The notes below the pieces were generated by a model. The model made no database searches and was not told the DNA's origin. It saw only the letters and a program-made list of their open reading frames with translations. The translations under genes and the position numbers were made by a program. This document shows positions 16,533-24,968 of a stretch of DNA of 54,974 nt, piece by piece (within the stretch, counting starts at the first letter, position 1; every line of letters starts with the position of its first letter). The stretch covers positions 1-54,974 of the forward strand of contig NZ_JAHDIG010000028.1 of NCBI RefSeq assembly GCF_020630935.1. Reading direction: 5' to 3'. Source of the DNA: Bernardetia sp. Lineage in GTDB: Bacteria; Bacteroidota; Bacteroidia; Cytophagales; Bernardetiaceae.

Positions 16533-17216
16533 TCATTCACTCTCCACTGTTTCCTCCCAAACGACATTGAGCCAGTCGTTTAAGGGTTGTCCTGCAAGAG
16601 CAATCTCTGCTATCTTTTGAGCAACATCGTCAGAGAGTAATTCTTTGTCTGTAAGTGTTTTCTCTACAATAAAATGTTTTAGCCTAAGCAGTTCAATATT
16701 GGGATGGTCTTTTGCATAGCCACGAGGCGCAGTTTTCAAAACACCATTTTCTAATTCTGAAAAATTATCAAAATGCTTTGCAAACTCTTTCTGATTAAAA
16801 ATAGCTTTGAGTTCGTCTGCATTGTAGTCTATTTCTTCTCTAATCTTTTTAATATAGTCTTTGTTGGGCTGATAAACACCAACAGCTAAAAAGGAATTAT
16901 TATTGGGAGCAATATGAAGGTAAAAAAGAGGTTTTTCAGTTTTACGTCCGTCTGGATGAATAACTGCTCCCATATAAGTTTTGTAAGGAGTTTTGTCTTT
17001 GCTAAAGCGTACATCTCTATGAATTCTGAAAATACAGTCTTTTGGAGCAAGCGTTCCAAAAGCTGGGTCAATCTTATTTGTAAAGTGTTCCAGAAGCGAA
17101 GCTATTAGTTTTTTGAGTTCTTTTTTTGCTGATTCATAGTCTTTTTTATGTTCGTTGAACCAAGCTCTGTTATTGTTTTGGTGTAGAGTGTTGAGGAAAT
17201 CTAAGGTAGCTTTCAT
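16533..17216 (-). CDS. DUF2461 domain protein
   Basis: A 227-residue cytosolic protein matching the DUF2461 (TIGR02453-type) pattern: FLNTLHQNNNRAWFNEHKKDYE at the start, FRIHRDVRFSKDKTPYKTYMG in the middle, then FYLHIAPNNNSFLAVGVYQP and the downstream helix IKKIREEID. Members are widespread and their function is not known. Family assignment is confident. It is convergent with the lipoprotein gene, 14 bases apart. Confidence 0.9.
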   Translation of the reverse strand: MKATLDFLNTLHQNNNRAWFNEHKKDYESAKKELKKLIASLLEHFTNKIDPAFGTLAPKDCIFRIHRDVRFSKDKTPYKTYMGAVIHPDGRKTEKPLFYLHIAPNNNSFLAVGVYQPNKDYIKKIREEIDYNADELKAIFNQKEFAKHFDNFSELENGVLKTAPRGYAKDHPNIELLRLKHFIVEKTLTDKELLSDDVAQKIAEIALAGQPLNDWLNVVWEETVESE

Positions 17217-17286
17217 TTATGGATAATTACTGATTTTTTACTTTTGCGTAGATAAGAACAATGAAGTTGTTTTAAGACCTAAAAGT

Positions 17287-17331
17287 CGGCATATGCTGAT
17301 GAAACGGTAAGCACAAGATGGAATCTTGCGC
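17287..17331. repeat. Paired palindromes
   Basis: CGGCATATGCTG, then about 12 bases, then GCACAAGAT-GGA-ATCTTGCGC. The two hairpins sit together between divergent genes. No second copy was found in this window. Confidence 0.5.
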
Positions 17332-17718
17332 TAGAAAACCATTCTTAAACAAGTTCAATAACTAGAATAAATTATTTTGGTTTGAATATTTTTGTTCTTT
17401 ACAGCTCTCTTGTCTTTCCACCCAAGTTGTCAGTATCTTTTTCTCCTAAATGTATGAATAACTTACCAAGCTGATATATTTAGATTAGAAAAAAATAAGT
17501 ATATGGGCAATATTTAATTTTTTTATTTTGTGCTTTTTCAGTATTTAATTTTGTGTGTTTTGCAAATGATATTGTGTATATTAAGAATATATGAATTTGC
17601 TATTACATCAAAGTAACCCAAAACATGGGAGTGTTTTTATTTTTTAGAACGATTTTTGCTATACAATTACCGTAAAATAATAACTATAAATATACATTAA
17701 AAATTTGTTTTAAAAGGC

Positions 17719-17726
17719 TAAATTTG
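17719..17726 (+). promoter_or_regulatory. Possible -7 box (TAAATTTG) for the sigma factor gene
   Basis: Matches TAnnTTTG about 150 bases before the start codon. The -33 element is not clear. Confidence 0.3.
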
Positions 17727-17877
17727 CACTTGAATTAAAACAAAACGACTTCTAATGCGTTCTATTTTAGCATCTTAATAGAGCCAAGACCAGTTTTGTA
17801 GTTTTTATACACACAACATAGAAACTTATTTTATATAAAAATATTGCTCACCTTTTATCAATAGGAAACCACAGTAG

Positions 17878-18741
17878 ATGAGACAACTAAAAATCAGCAA
17901 ACAGATAACCAACAGAGAAAGTCAATCACTAGACAAATACCTCCAAGAGATTGGAAAAGTAGATTTGCTTACTCCTGATGAAGAAGTAGAACTAGCAAAG
18001 CGTATTCGTGAAGGCGACCAAATTGCACTAGAAAGATTGACAAAAGCTAACTTGCGTTTTGTTGTTTCGGTTGCTAAGCAATATCAAAATCAAGGACTTT
18101 CTCTAGGAGACCTTATCAATGAAGGAAACCTAGGTCTTATCAAGGCTGCACAGCGTTTTGATGAAACTCGTGGTTTTAAGTTTATTTCGTATGCCGTTTG
18201 GTGGATTCGTCAGTCTATCTTGCAGGCTTTGGCAGAGCAGTCTCGTATCGTTCGCTTGCCTCTCAACCGTGTAGGCTCACTCAACAAAATTTCAAAGACT
18301 TTTTCTGAATTAGAGCAGCGTTATGAGCGTGAGCCTTCTCCAGAGGAATTAGCAGATGAGCTAGAAATTACTCCATCAGAAGTAATTGATACGCTTAAAA
18401 TTTCGGGTCGCCACGTTTCTATGGATGCGCCATTCGTACAGGGTGAAGACAATACGCTTTTAGACGTTTTGGAAAATGATACAGAAGATAAGCCTGATTC
18501 AGAACTCATGAACGATTCACTTCGTCGTGAGGTTCAGAGAGCATTATCTACACTTACACCTCGTGAGGCTGACGTAATTACGTATTACTTTGGTCTTAAC
18601 GGAGAGCATCCAATGACACTAGAAGAAATTGGAGAGAAATTCAATCTTACTCGTGAGCGTGTTCGTCAGATTAAGGAAAAAGCTATCCGTCGTCTGCGTC
18701 ATACGACACGTAGTAAAGCCTTGAAGCCGTATTTAGGTTAA
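17878..18741 (+). CDS. rpoD: Primary RNA polymerase sigma factor (RpoD/SigA, Bacteroidota type)
   Basis: A 287-residue sigma-70 that directs core RNA polymerase to housekeeping promoters. Region 1.2 begins [22 protein letters not shown]. Region 2 carries [31 protein letters not shown] and [17 protein letters not shown]. Region 3 contains [11 protein letters not shown]. Region 4 ends with the helix-turn-helix [27 protein letters not shown]. The missing region 1.1 and the short length are typical of the Bacteroidota primary sigma. Codons such as CGT and GGT are more frequent than in neighbours, as expected for a highly expressed gene. It ends at a strong terminator. Confidence 0.96.
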   Translation: MRQLKISKQITNRESQSLDKYLQEIGKVDLLTPDEEVELAKRIREGDQIALERLTKANLRFVVSVAKQYQNQGLSLGDLINEGNLGLIKAAQRFDETRGFKFISYAVWWIRQSILQALAEQSRIVRLPLNRVGSLNKISKTFSELEQRYEREPSPEELADELEITPSEVIDTLKISGRHVSMDAPFVQGEDNTLLDVLENDTEDKPDSELMNDSLRREVQRALSTLTPREADVITYYFGLNGEHPMTLEEIGEKFNLTRERVRQIKEKAIRRLRHTTRSKALKPYLG

Positions 18742-18760
18742 TAATATAAGGGCATTTATA

Positions 18761-18800
18761 AAAAAAAACCGAAATTCAATTTTTTTGAGTTTCGGTTTTT
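18761..18800. terminator. Bidirectional Rho-independent terminator
   Basis: AAAACCGAAATTCAA and TTGAGTTTCGGTTTTT pair around a T-rich loop between the convergent sigma factor gene and the next lipoprotein gene. Confidence 0.88.
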
Positions 18801-18805
18801 GTTTG

Positions 18806-19903
18806 TTACTTCATTTTAGCTAGTTGCTTACTTCGCTCTTCTTCCATGGATTTTACCCACGCCTCATATTTGTCTTGGTTCATTTCTCTAAATCCTAGTG
18901 CTTCCATTTTTGCATTTACTTCTTTGAACTTCTTGTAGTTTTCTTTTAACCAAGCATTTTCATAGCTACCATGTTTCTTTTGAAAAGCTATTCCAAAATG
19001 ACGTAAGGCATTACTTTTTGCTGCCAAAGTAGAGATACAGTTAGGAAAATAAACCAACGAAGTATCTACACAAGCCAAATTGAAATTTGAATATCCATAC
19101 TGACTTTCATACGCACCTTCTAATGTTTTTAAGCAAAATGCTATACTTTCTTTAAGAGTGAGTTCTTTCATATATACACCTTTTCTAATGCTTTCTGCTG
19201 AAATATCCATAGAAGAAATCATCCAACTATCTGATGAAAAATTACCATTTGTAAGTTCTATATTTACCCATTTTCCTTGTTCATCTAAATGTTTGATATA
19301 CATGTGATTCGGACCGAGAGCTAAGTGTGCGTTTGCGCCAATTTCAATAGCTAATATTTTATACAGCATTGGCATAGAACGACACTGTCCTTTATGTGTT
19401 TTCAATAGCTTCGTAACAAACAGACTTTTATGGTCTTCTTTTCCATAAAAATCTTCAAAATCATACGTATAAGGCTTATGATTATTCATTTTGTGTGGCT
19501 TGGTAAAAAACTCAAAAAGCGCATAATTGCCAGCCGTTTTGTAGCTAGAAAGTCCTTTTGAAGCTACAAAGGCATTCAAATCTTTGGCTATCTTGTCTAT
19601 TTCACTGCAAAATGTAGTATAATCTAGCTCTCCTTGTGAGTACGCCCATTCTACCAAAAACACAGCACGTTTGAAGTCAAGAGGAATTTCATCCAATAAC
19701 ATTTGATTTATCTCTTGAAAAGCTGCATTATAGTATTTGTTGTCTGTATGAACGACAGAAGAATCTAATTCAAATTTTGGAGTTTGTAGTTTTAGTGCTG
19801 TCTCTACTATGTTTGTAGGTAAAACTTCTGTTTTTTTTTCTTCTAGTGTAGCTTGACAGGAGAAGAGAAGTAGAATAATAAATAATATTTGTAAATATTT
19901 CAT
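18806..19903 (-). CDS. Lipoprotein with transglutaminase-like fold
   Basis: A 365-residue lipoprotein (signal ILLLFSC, lipobox Cys16). A Cys-His-acid arrangement of transglutaminase-like proteins is visible: Cys174 in THKGQCRSMPMLYKILA, His200 in LGPNHMYIK and Glu216 in WVNIELTNG, with the expected helix after the Cys. The final 100 residues are helical and Lys/Glu-rich. Possible roles are peptide cross-linking or proteolysis in the periplasm; the acidic residue is Glu where Asp is usual. It is the third gene of a tight minus-strand set, 25 bases after the small exported protein, downstream of the RHS-core lipoprotein. Confidence 0.7.
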   Translation of the reverse strand: MKYLQILFIILLLFSCQATLEEKKTEVLPTNIVETALKLQTPKFELDSSVVHTDNKYYNAAFQEINQMLLDEIPLDFKRAVFLVEWAYSQGELDYTTFCSEIDKIAKDLNAFVASKGLSSYKTAGNYALFEFFTKPHKMNNHKPYTYDFEDFYGKEDHKSLFVTKLLKTHKGQCRSMPMLYKILAIEIGANAHLALGPNHMYIKHLDEQGKWVNIELTNGNFSSDSWMISSMDISAESIRKGVYMKELTLKESIAFCLKTLEGAYESQYGYSNFNLACVDTSLVYFPNCISTLAAKSNALRHFGIAFQKKHGSYENAWLKENYKKFKEVNAKMEALGFREMNQDKYEAWVKSMEEERSKQLAKMK

Positions 19904-19928
19904 TCTGAATGATAATTAATTTTCTCTG

Positions 19929-20363
19929 TCATTTATCCTCAATAAACATAATAACATAGGCACAAGTACAGTATGGCTTTTTAGGAGCTAGTAAACGTAC
20001 CTCCATAAAAAAGAGATTTTTCTCTGTCGGACAAAACTCTATTTGTTCTTGTACTTTGCCATCTATGACGTTTTCAAACAAAGGCTCTCTTCGTACCGTC
20101 TTTATATCTACTTTTATTCTTTCAGTTTTTTTGCCGTATTTATCATAGGTCTTGAATACATATCTTTTCTTTCTTTTTAATTCCATTGCAAATACAATAA
20201 CTTTTGCAGTATCTTCTCTAAATGTTATTGTGTAAACTTTTTTTTTCTGCTTATTATTAGCAAATAGTGTAGCTTTTGGATCTGACATACAGTCGCACTG
20301 TGCAAATAATTTTGCAGTAATGAAAAAGTTAATAAATAATAAGAGCAAATATTTGTTTTTCAT
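19929..20363 (-). CDS. Small exported protein, candidate immunity protein
   Basis: A 144-residue protein with a signal peptide (LLLLFINFFITAKLFAQ, cut before C22). The mature part has a CDCM start and a CTCAY near the end, with mostly beta strands between them (VYTITFREDTAKVIVFAMEL, KNLFFMEVRLLAPKKP). No family recognised. Its start codon overlaps the stop of the RHS-core lipoprotein gene (ATGA), so the two are translationally coupled. That spacing and the periplasmic location make it a candidate immunity partner; this is inference from position only. Confidence 0.65.
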   Translation of the reverse strand: MKNKYLLLLFINFFITAKLFAQCDCMSDPKATLFANNKQKKKVYTITFREDTAKVIVFAMELKRKKRYVFKTYDKYGKKTERIKVDIKTVRREPLFENVIDGKVQEQIEFCPTEKNLFFMEVRLLAPKKPYCTCAYVIMFIEDK

Positions 20364-21496
20364 TTTTTATTTAATTCATTCTGTAGATTTTCTTCAAATT
20401 TTCTTATTTGTCTCTTTCCTTCAATAAGTCTTATACCTCTATCACTTACGTTGCCTCTATCAGTATGAAAAGCTCTATTTGGAGACTTTTTAATAAAAAT
20501 ATCTTTACGTGGATCACTTAGTCCACGAGCCTCAGATAATGGAATATTATAAAATGAAATCGCATCTCCATCATTTGCATCATAAGTACCATCTTCATTT
20601 CGATTTGCAGAATGATTAGTATCACCGTCAAAATCACTAAAAATGATAGCATCTGCATCAACTTCATTATCTACTATTTCGTGATTATCACCAGCTAAAA
20701 TATCGTTTACATCAGGGTTACTAATACGTAATCTCTCATTTGTAAATGTAAGCCCATGACAATTTGTTTCACAGTCTATATCATTGGTGGTTCCAGCTTT
20801 TATAGTTTTTTTATATTTACCCGTTTTATCGTCTACAGTCATTGTAATTAATCTAACAGCAGTTACTAGATTAGCTGAAATAGGTCTTCCATCATTTGCA
20901 TAAATAGTCACAACATCATAGTCATACTCAACCTCATAATATGATGTTTTTCCATCTAATTTTGTAACTAATTCAGAGGACGCATTTGCTGTATGACTTT
21001 CGCCAGTAGCAGTAACCACAATATTCCCATCTTTATCGACAATTATCCGACCATCTGGGTCTGTATATTGGAGTGGGCTATTTGCTACGAAGGCATAAGG
21101 AGAAATATCTGGGTATTTTTTAGCTAATGGATCTACACTCAAAAACTTAGCTACATCTTTTGTATCTATGAAAAATGTTTTCAAGACTGTTCCATTTTTA
21201 TCAAATAAAGAGACCTTACCTGTTTTGGAGTCCATTTCTAAGCGAGAAACCTGTGAGTTATCTTGATTCACAATTTCTAAATAATTTTTATTATTTCTCT
21301 CCTCTTCTGTCATCAAGACAAAAGAGCTGTCTCCAAACATAGCGTAAGGGCTTACGTTTTTGGTTTCAGTATTGCGAAACTGTGCGTTTTTCGTGCCAAA
21401 ATCTACATCTGTAGTTTCGATTTCTTTTTTAGCTTCATTTGAACAACTATAAAAGAGAAAACTGATTGTTAGAAAGGCTAAAATATTGTAGTTCAT
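20360..21496 (-). CDS. Lipoprotein with RHS-associated core and Cys/His hydrolase-like C-terminus
   Basis: A 378-residue lipoprotein (signal ISFLFYSC, Cys18). Residues 118-150, FLSVDPLAKKYPDISPYAF onward to DPDGR, are a typical RHS repeat-associated core, the boundary after which polymorphic toxins place a variable effector. Only a short YD-like stretch precedes it (for example GKVSLFDKNGTVLKTFFID). The C-terminal 228 residues contain DCETNCHGLTF (Cys246, His247) and DADAIIFSDFD...NHSA (His295), an order like papain/NlpC-P60-type or other NCHG cysteine hydrolases. It is therefore a candidate toxin or effector, unusually with a lipoprotein anchor and without long RHS repeats. The next gene overlaps by 4 bases. 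Confidence 0.72.
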   Translation of the reverse strand: MNYNILAFLTISFLFYSCSNEAKKEIETTDVDFGTKNAQFRNTETKNVSPYAMFGDSSFVLMTEEERNNKNYLEIVNQDNSQVSRLEMDSKTGKVSLFDKNGTVLKTFFIDTKDVAKFLSVDPLAKKYPDISPYAFVANSPLQYTDPDGRIIVDKDGNIVVTATGESHTANASSELVTKLDGKTSYYEVEYDYDVVTIYANDGRPISANLVTAVRLITMTVDDKTGKYKKTIKAGTTNDIDCETNCHGLTFTNERLRISNPDVNDILAGDNHEIVDNEVDADAIIFSDFDGDTNHSANRNEDGTYDANDGDAISFYNIPLSEARGLSDPRKDIFIKKSPNRAFHTDRGNVSDRGIRLIEGKRQIRKFEENLQNELNKK

Positions 21497-21558
21497 AGTG
21501 TTGAATTTTTTTATAGTGTAAAGGTAGGTAAATTATTAGATGTAAGAAAAATTGGGTT

Positions 21559-24219
21559 TTATCCCTCCATCTCTCTCAAAACCTTAACTGTCTCTACACT
21601 CACTCTACAAACTTTCCTCAAAAGCTCTATCAGATGTTCTTTTTGATTTTCGAAGGAATAAGTAGTAAAAAGTCCTTTCTCAACGGCTTTTTTTACTGTT
21701 TTATCCCTTAGTTTGCGTTCGCTGTGGTGTTCCAAAACCCACTCTAGCGCACTTCTAACACCCAGTCGGTAGTGCCACGCTTCTTCTGGAATATTTTTCA
21801 GATACGTGTTTTCATCAATCCAAACCAAGCTACGCACTCTATCAGCCTTTAAGATAGCTTTTTTGTTATTTTTTTCATTATCATCGTCTTCTTTTTCTTC
21901 TCGTTCTAATGGATAGATGATAGCATCTTCATAGTTTAGATGAAGATTTAGAAGTTTTTCTCCCCACGTTGCCCACTTCCAAAAATCTTCATACATCGGA
22001 ATACGTGGAAGTTCGGTATGCAAGATTTTTTTATATTTTTTACGGTAGTCTGGCGAATGTAAAACAGCATAAATGTAGGCAAAAATAGTGTCTTTGGTAA
22101 GCGTTCTTGCCTCTACTTGATTGTCTTTCATAGACTGTAAATTCTTCTTTAGCTCCTTGAAGTTTTTGGCTTTGAACTTCACAGGCTTTGAAGAATAATG
22201 ATGACGAAACTGCTCCAATGCCCAATCTGTGATATTTTCTTTGAAAGAATCTGTCTCTTCATCAAAATAATATTTAGCAAATGTATAAGTTGCTCTTGCG
22301 CCATAACCATTGTCTGGGATAAAATTCGTAGCGTGAACCACCAAAGGCACTTGTTTATGAACGGTTACACAAATGGTTGGATTAGGAGTTTGCTCTTTTT
22401 GAAGTGGAAAAAAACGGAACTGCTGATACGGACGGTGCGTAATTACCTCATCCACATAAACAAATTGCTTTACAAACGGACGATAGGAAGCCTCCCTAAT
22501 TTTAAATGAATCGTATTCTGTGGCTTCGTCTCGCTTTAGATGTTGCATTAGCTCGGCATTCCATTTTATTTTTGATTCTTTCTCTTTCGATTTTATGCCT
22601 AAAAAGTTGGGCAAGAGTTCTTTTTGTTCTGAACTGTGCCACGCTTTTCGTTCCTGCTCATATATATCACTAAAGTAATTCGCCTTTTTTGCTAAATTTT
22701 CTTTATCAAAATCGTACATCCACTCGTCTCTTGCTGTCAGAAGTGCTGGCGAAGCCCATTTGAAAAGTGCTGTTTCTTCGTCTGCAAACTTGGCTGTTTG
22801 GGTAGCTTTGTGAGTGAGTGGCATAAAGCCTAAGAAATCATCTTCTGGAAGTGCAATCCAATAATTTACGGCTTGACTAACCTTCTTGAAAGAGAGGTTT
22901 TGAAACTGTGTTCGGGCTAAGGCTTCTCCAAAATTTTTGAACGATTTGAAGTTTTTGGTAGGTTTCCAATAATAAACAGGGCATTGAGAACGCAAATGAG
23001 CCAAACGAAAACCATTAGAGTAATTCTGCTTATTTTTTCTGACTAAAAAAAGTAATGCTGATTCGTTTTCTTTGTTGCTAAAACTCTTTTTGTTGTCTTT
23101 TTCATTTTTAGAAAGTTCTGTTTTCTCTTCAATTATGTTTGTCGGATTTTCTTTATCTACATTTTTATAGTCCAAATCCATCACATATACACTATCAAAC
23201 TCCGACTGCACACGCTTTCTAAAACCTTCATACGTAGGCGCATGAAGAACTATTGAAGGCAACCAAATAGCTACAACGCCTTTATCAGTAAGCCTATCCG
23301 TAGCCCAACGCACAAAACGCAAAGGCACAGGAGAAAAATTGTTCTTCTCATAAATCGGAGTATAGGCAGCCATTACACGGTTATCTATGGCTGAAAAATC
23401 TGCCTCTTCGCTATTTTTATCTTTTGTTTTATTCTCATTCTTATCGTTTTCTTTACTATAAACTAACTGGGTAGGTTGGCTTGTCTTGAAAGAATTTCCT
23501 ACGATAATATGATATTTTGCGTCAATGGAACGATAAAACTCTTCTGCCTCACTCTCTTGCGAGCCAAAAAGCAACGTTTGTTTGGGAACATCTACAAAAT
23601 AGGCTGCATTTGCCCAAAAAGTAGGCTTGGTAGTGTCTTTTATTTTCCAAAAATAATATGACCAAATTGAAAGCGTAGAAGTATAGGAATGTCCGATAGA
23701 AGGCTGAATATCTTGAAAAAATGTGCTTTGATACAGCGATGGAGCTTCAATATTAGCAATCGATTGTTGGATAAAACTTGAAAACTCTAAAGGTGCAATA
23801 CCGAGTTCAAATTTGTTTTGCCAATAGACAAAAAGCTGTTCTTTTTTAGGCTTAGAAAAATCTGAAATAAGTTCTTCTAATGACAAAGAATACTTTTTCC
23901 ATTGTTCTAAAAAGCCATTTTTAAAGAAAGATGAAAACGCCTCTAATTTTTTGAATAGAATGTCCTCTTGCAGAAAAGAATACTGATTTTCTTCTGAAAG
24001 AAGTTTGAGAAGTGGCTCTACAATTTGATGAGACAGAATAGCTGTCTTGAGCAAGTTATCGTCTGGAAGGCTATGAAACTGCGAAGCAAAAGCACCCAAA
24101 GAACGGTACTCAGAAGTCTTGCGAAGATTATTTTTTTCAAATTCCTCTTGCAAAGATTCTACTACATTGTCTATGGCAAAAAACTTGGGAAGTGCTGTAT
24201 TTTTATTCTCAAATTGCAT
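21559..24219 (-). CDS. Orphan type ISP-like methylase/specificity protein, degenerate
   Basis: An 886-residue protein resembling the methyltransferase plus target-recognition half of type ISP (LlaBIII-like) restriction-modification enzymes. Recognisable blocks are VPLRFVRWATDRLTDKGVVAIW, EASYRPFVKQFVYVD (579-590 area), FAYIYAVLHSPDYRKKY, and LPRIPMYEDFWKWA followed by GEKLLNLHLNYE. But the catalytic motif IV that should read GNPPY is GNSFKT at 241-246, and no motif I (DPxxGSGTF) is seen. The helicase/nuclease half is absent and not encoded next door. Two Lys/Glu/Asn-rich inserts (about 255-275, 360-385) look unconstrained. It may be a non-catalytic DNA-binding relic or a repurposed protein. 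The RHS-core gene follows 62 bases downstream. Confidence 0.75.
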   Translation of the reverse strand: MQFENKNTALPKFFAIDNVVESLQEEFEKNNLRKTSEYRSLGAFASQFHSLPDDNLLKTAILSHQIVEPLLKLLSEENQYSFLQEDILFKKLEAFSSFFKNGFLEQWKKYSLSLEELISDFSKPKKEQLFVYWQNKFELGIAPLEFSSFIQQSIANIEAPSLYQSTFFQDIQPSIGHSYTSTLSIWSYYFWKIKDTTKPTFWANAAYFVDVPKQTLLFGSQESEAEEFYRSIDAKYHIIVGNSFKTSQPTQLVYSKENDKNENKTKDKNSEEADFSAIDNRVMAAYTPIYEKNNFSPVPLRFVRWATDRLTDKGVVAIWLPSIVLHAPTYEGFRKRVQSEFDSVYVMDLDYKNVDKENPTNIIEEKTELSKNEKDNKKSFSNKENESALLFLVRKNKQNYSNGFRLAHLRSQCPVYYWKPTKNFKSFKNFGEALARTQFQNLSFKKVSQAVNYWIALPEDDFLGFMPLTHKATQTAKFADEETALFKWASPALLTARDEWMYDFDKENLAKKANYFSDIYEQERKAWHSSEQKELLPNFLGIKSKEKESKIKWNAELMQHLKRDEATEYDSFKIREASYRPFVKQFVYVDEVITHRPYQQFRFFPLQKEQTPNPTICVTVHKQVPLVVHATNFIPDNGYGARATYTFAKYYFDEETDSFKENITDWALEQFRHHYSSKPVKFKAKNFKELKKNLQSMKDNQVEARTLTKDTIFAYIYAVLHSPDYRKKYKKILHTELPRIPMYEDFWKWATWGEKLLNLHLNYEDAIIYPLEREEKEDDDNEKNNKKAILKADRVRSLVWIDENTYLKNIPEEAWHYRLGVRSALEWVLEHHSERKLRDKTVKKAVEKGLFTTYSFENQKEHLIELLRKVCRVSVETVKVLREMEG

Positions 24220-24441
24220 TCAAACGCTTTCTTTAATTCTGTTTTAGATATAACAAAACTACGAAAGATTATTCTAATTTGTAAGGCAATTTCTAGTTCT
24301 TTTGTCGAAGAGCGTAAGATTTGGGAAAACTATGAAAATCACGGTTAAGATGCAGAATACATAGCTGTCATTTGGAAAATACAAGTAATAAACTTTCTCT
24401 TATCCATTTTTCAGTAGCAGAGAAGAAACAGGTACTTTACC

Positions 24442-24891
24442 CTATGTAGGTGTCCATAGTTCCATAAAGCTAATTTTATTGTTTCTAATACTAATATATA
24501 AACGCCTCCCATCATCTTCTATTGAGATGTCGATGTTGTATGTTTCTCGTTCTACTATTTTACCTATATAATATTTCACTCCCTCAATGCTAAGAACTTG
24601 GTTAGTATCAGAGCCAAATGAAAAAGAGTTCAAACGTTTCTCTATAAAACAGACCTCATTTTTACCTTCCTTGTCTGCTAGACAGGTTTCATAAACATCT
24701 ACTATTTCATTATATTTTACAGAACTACGATAATAAGGTGATTGAAAAGTCTTTTTTTGAATATTGCCAAAACTTACTCCATTTAACATAATATCTTCTA
24801 TATTACATTCAGTACTTGTCGTTTGCGTTAAAGCGATGTTTATGTAAAAAAATGTGCTCAGAAAAATTAAAATAATTTTTAGTTTTTTCAT
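24442..24891 (-). CDS. Small exported protein, unknown
   Basis: A 149-residue protein with a signal peptide (IILIFLSTFFYINIALTQ, cut before T23). The mature part is beta-rich, contains four Cys or fewer and ends YISIRNNKISFMELWTPT. No motif or family recognised. It stands alone on the minus strand between the ISP-like gene and a small membrane protein. Confidence 0.55.
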   Translation of the reverse strand: MKKLKIILIFLSTFFYINIALTQTTSTECNIEDIMLNGVSFGNIQKKTFQSPYYRSSVKYNEIVDVYETCLADKEGKNEVCFIEKRLNSFSFGSDTNQVLSIEGVKYYIGKIVERETYNIDISIEDDGRRLYISIRNNKISFMELWTPT

Positions 24892-24968
24892 TTCTGAATA
24901 GTAATTTGGTAAATCTACGACCTATCATTTTATTAGGTCTTTAAATTTGAATATAGCTAAAATAACAG

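Larger units (their letters stand above)
17217..17877. other. 661-bp intergenic stretch before the sigma factor gene
   Basis: The longest gene-free stretch. It holds a paired palindrome at 17287-17331 and long AT-rich DNA with candidate -7 boxes TAATTTTG (17546-17553) and TAAATTTG (17719-17726). A long leader for the primary sigma gene, possibly with several promoters, is likely. No small open frame stood out. Confidence 0.5.

Noticed and set aside
21559-24219. A frameshift or sequencing error in the ISP-like gene explaining missing motifs
   Set aside because: The frame is continuous for 886 codons, the downstream blocks are in order, and the region where motif IV belongs is readable as GNSFKT; no second frame continues the motif.
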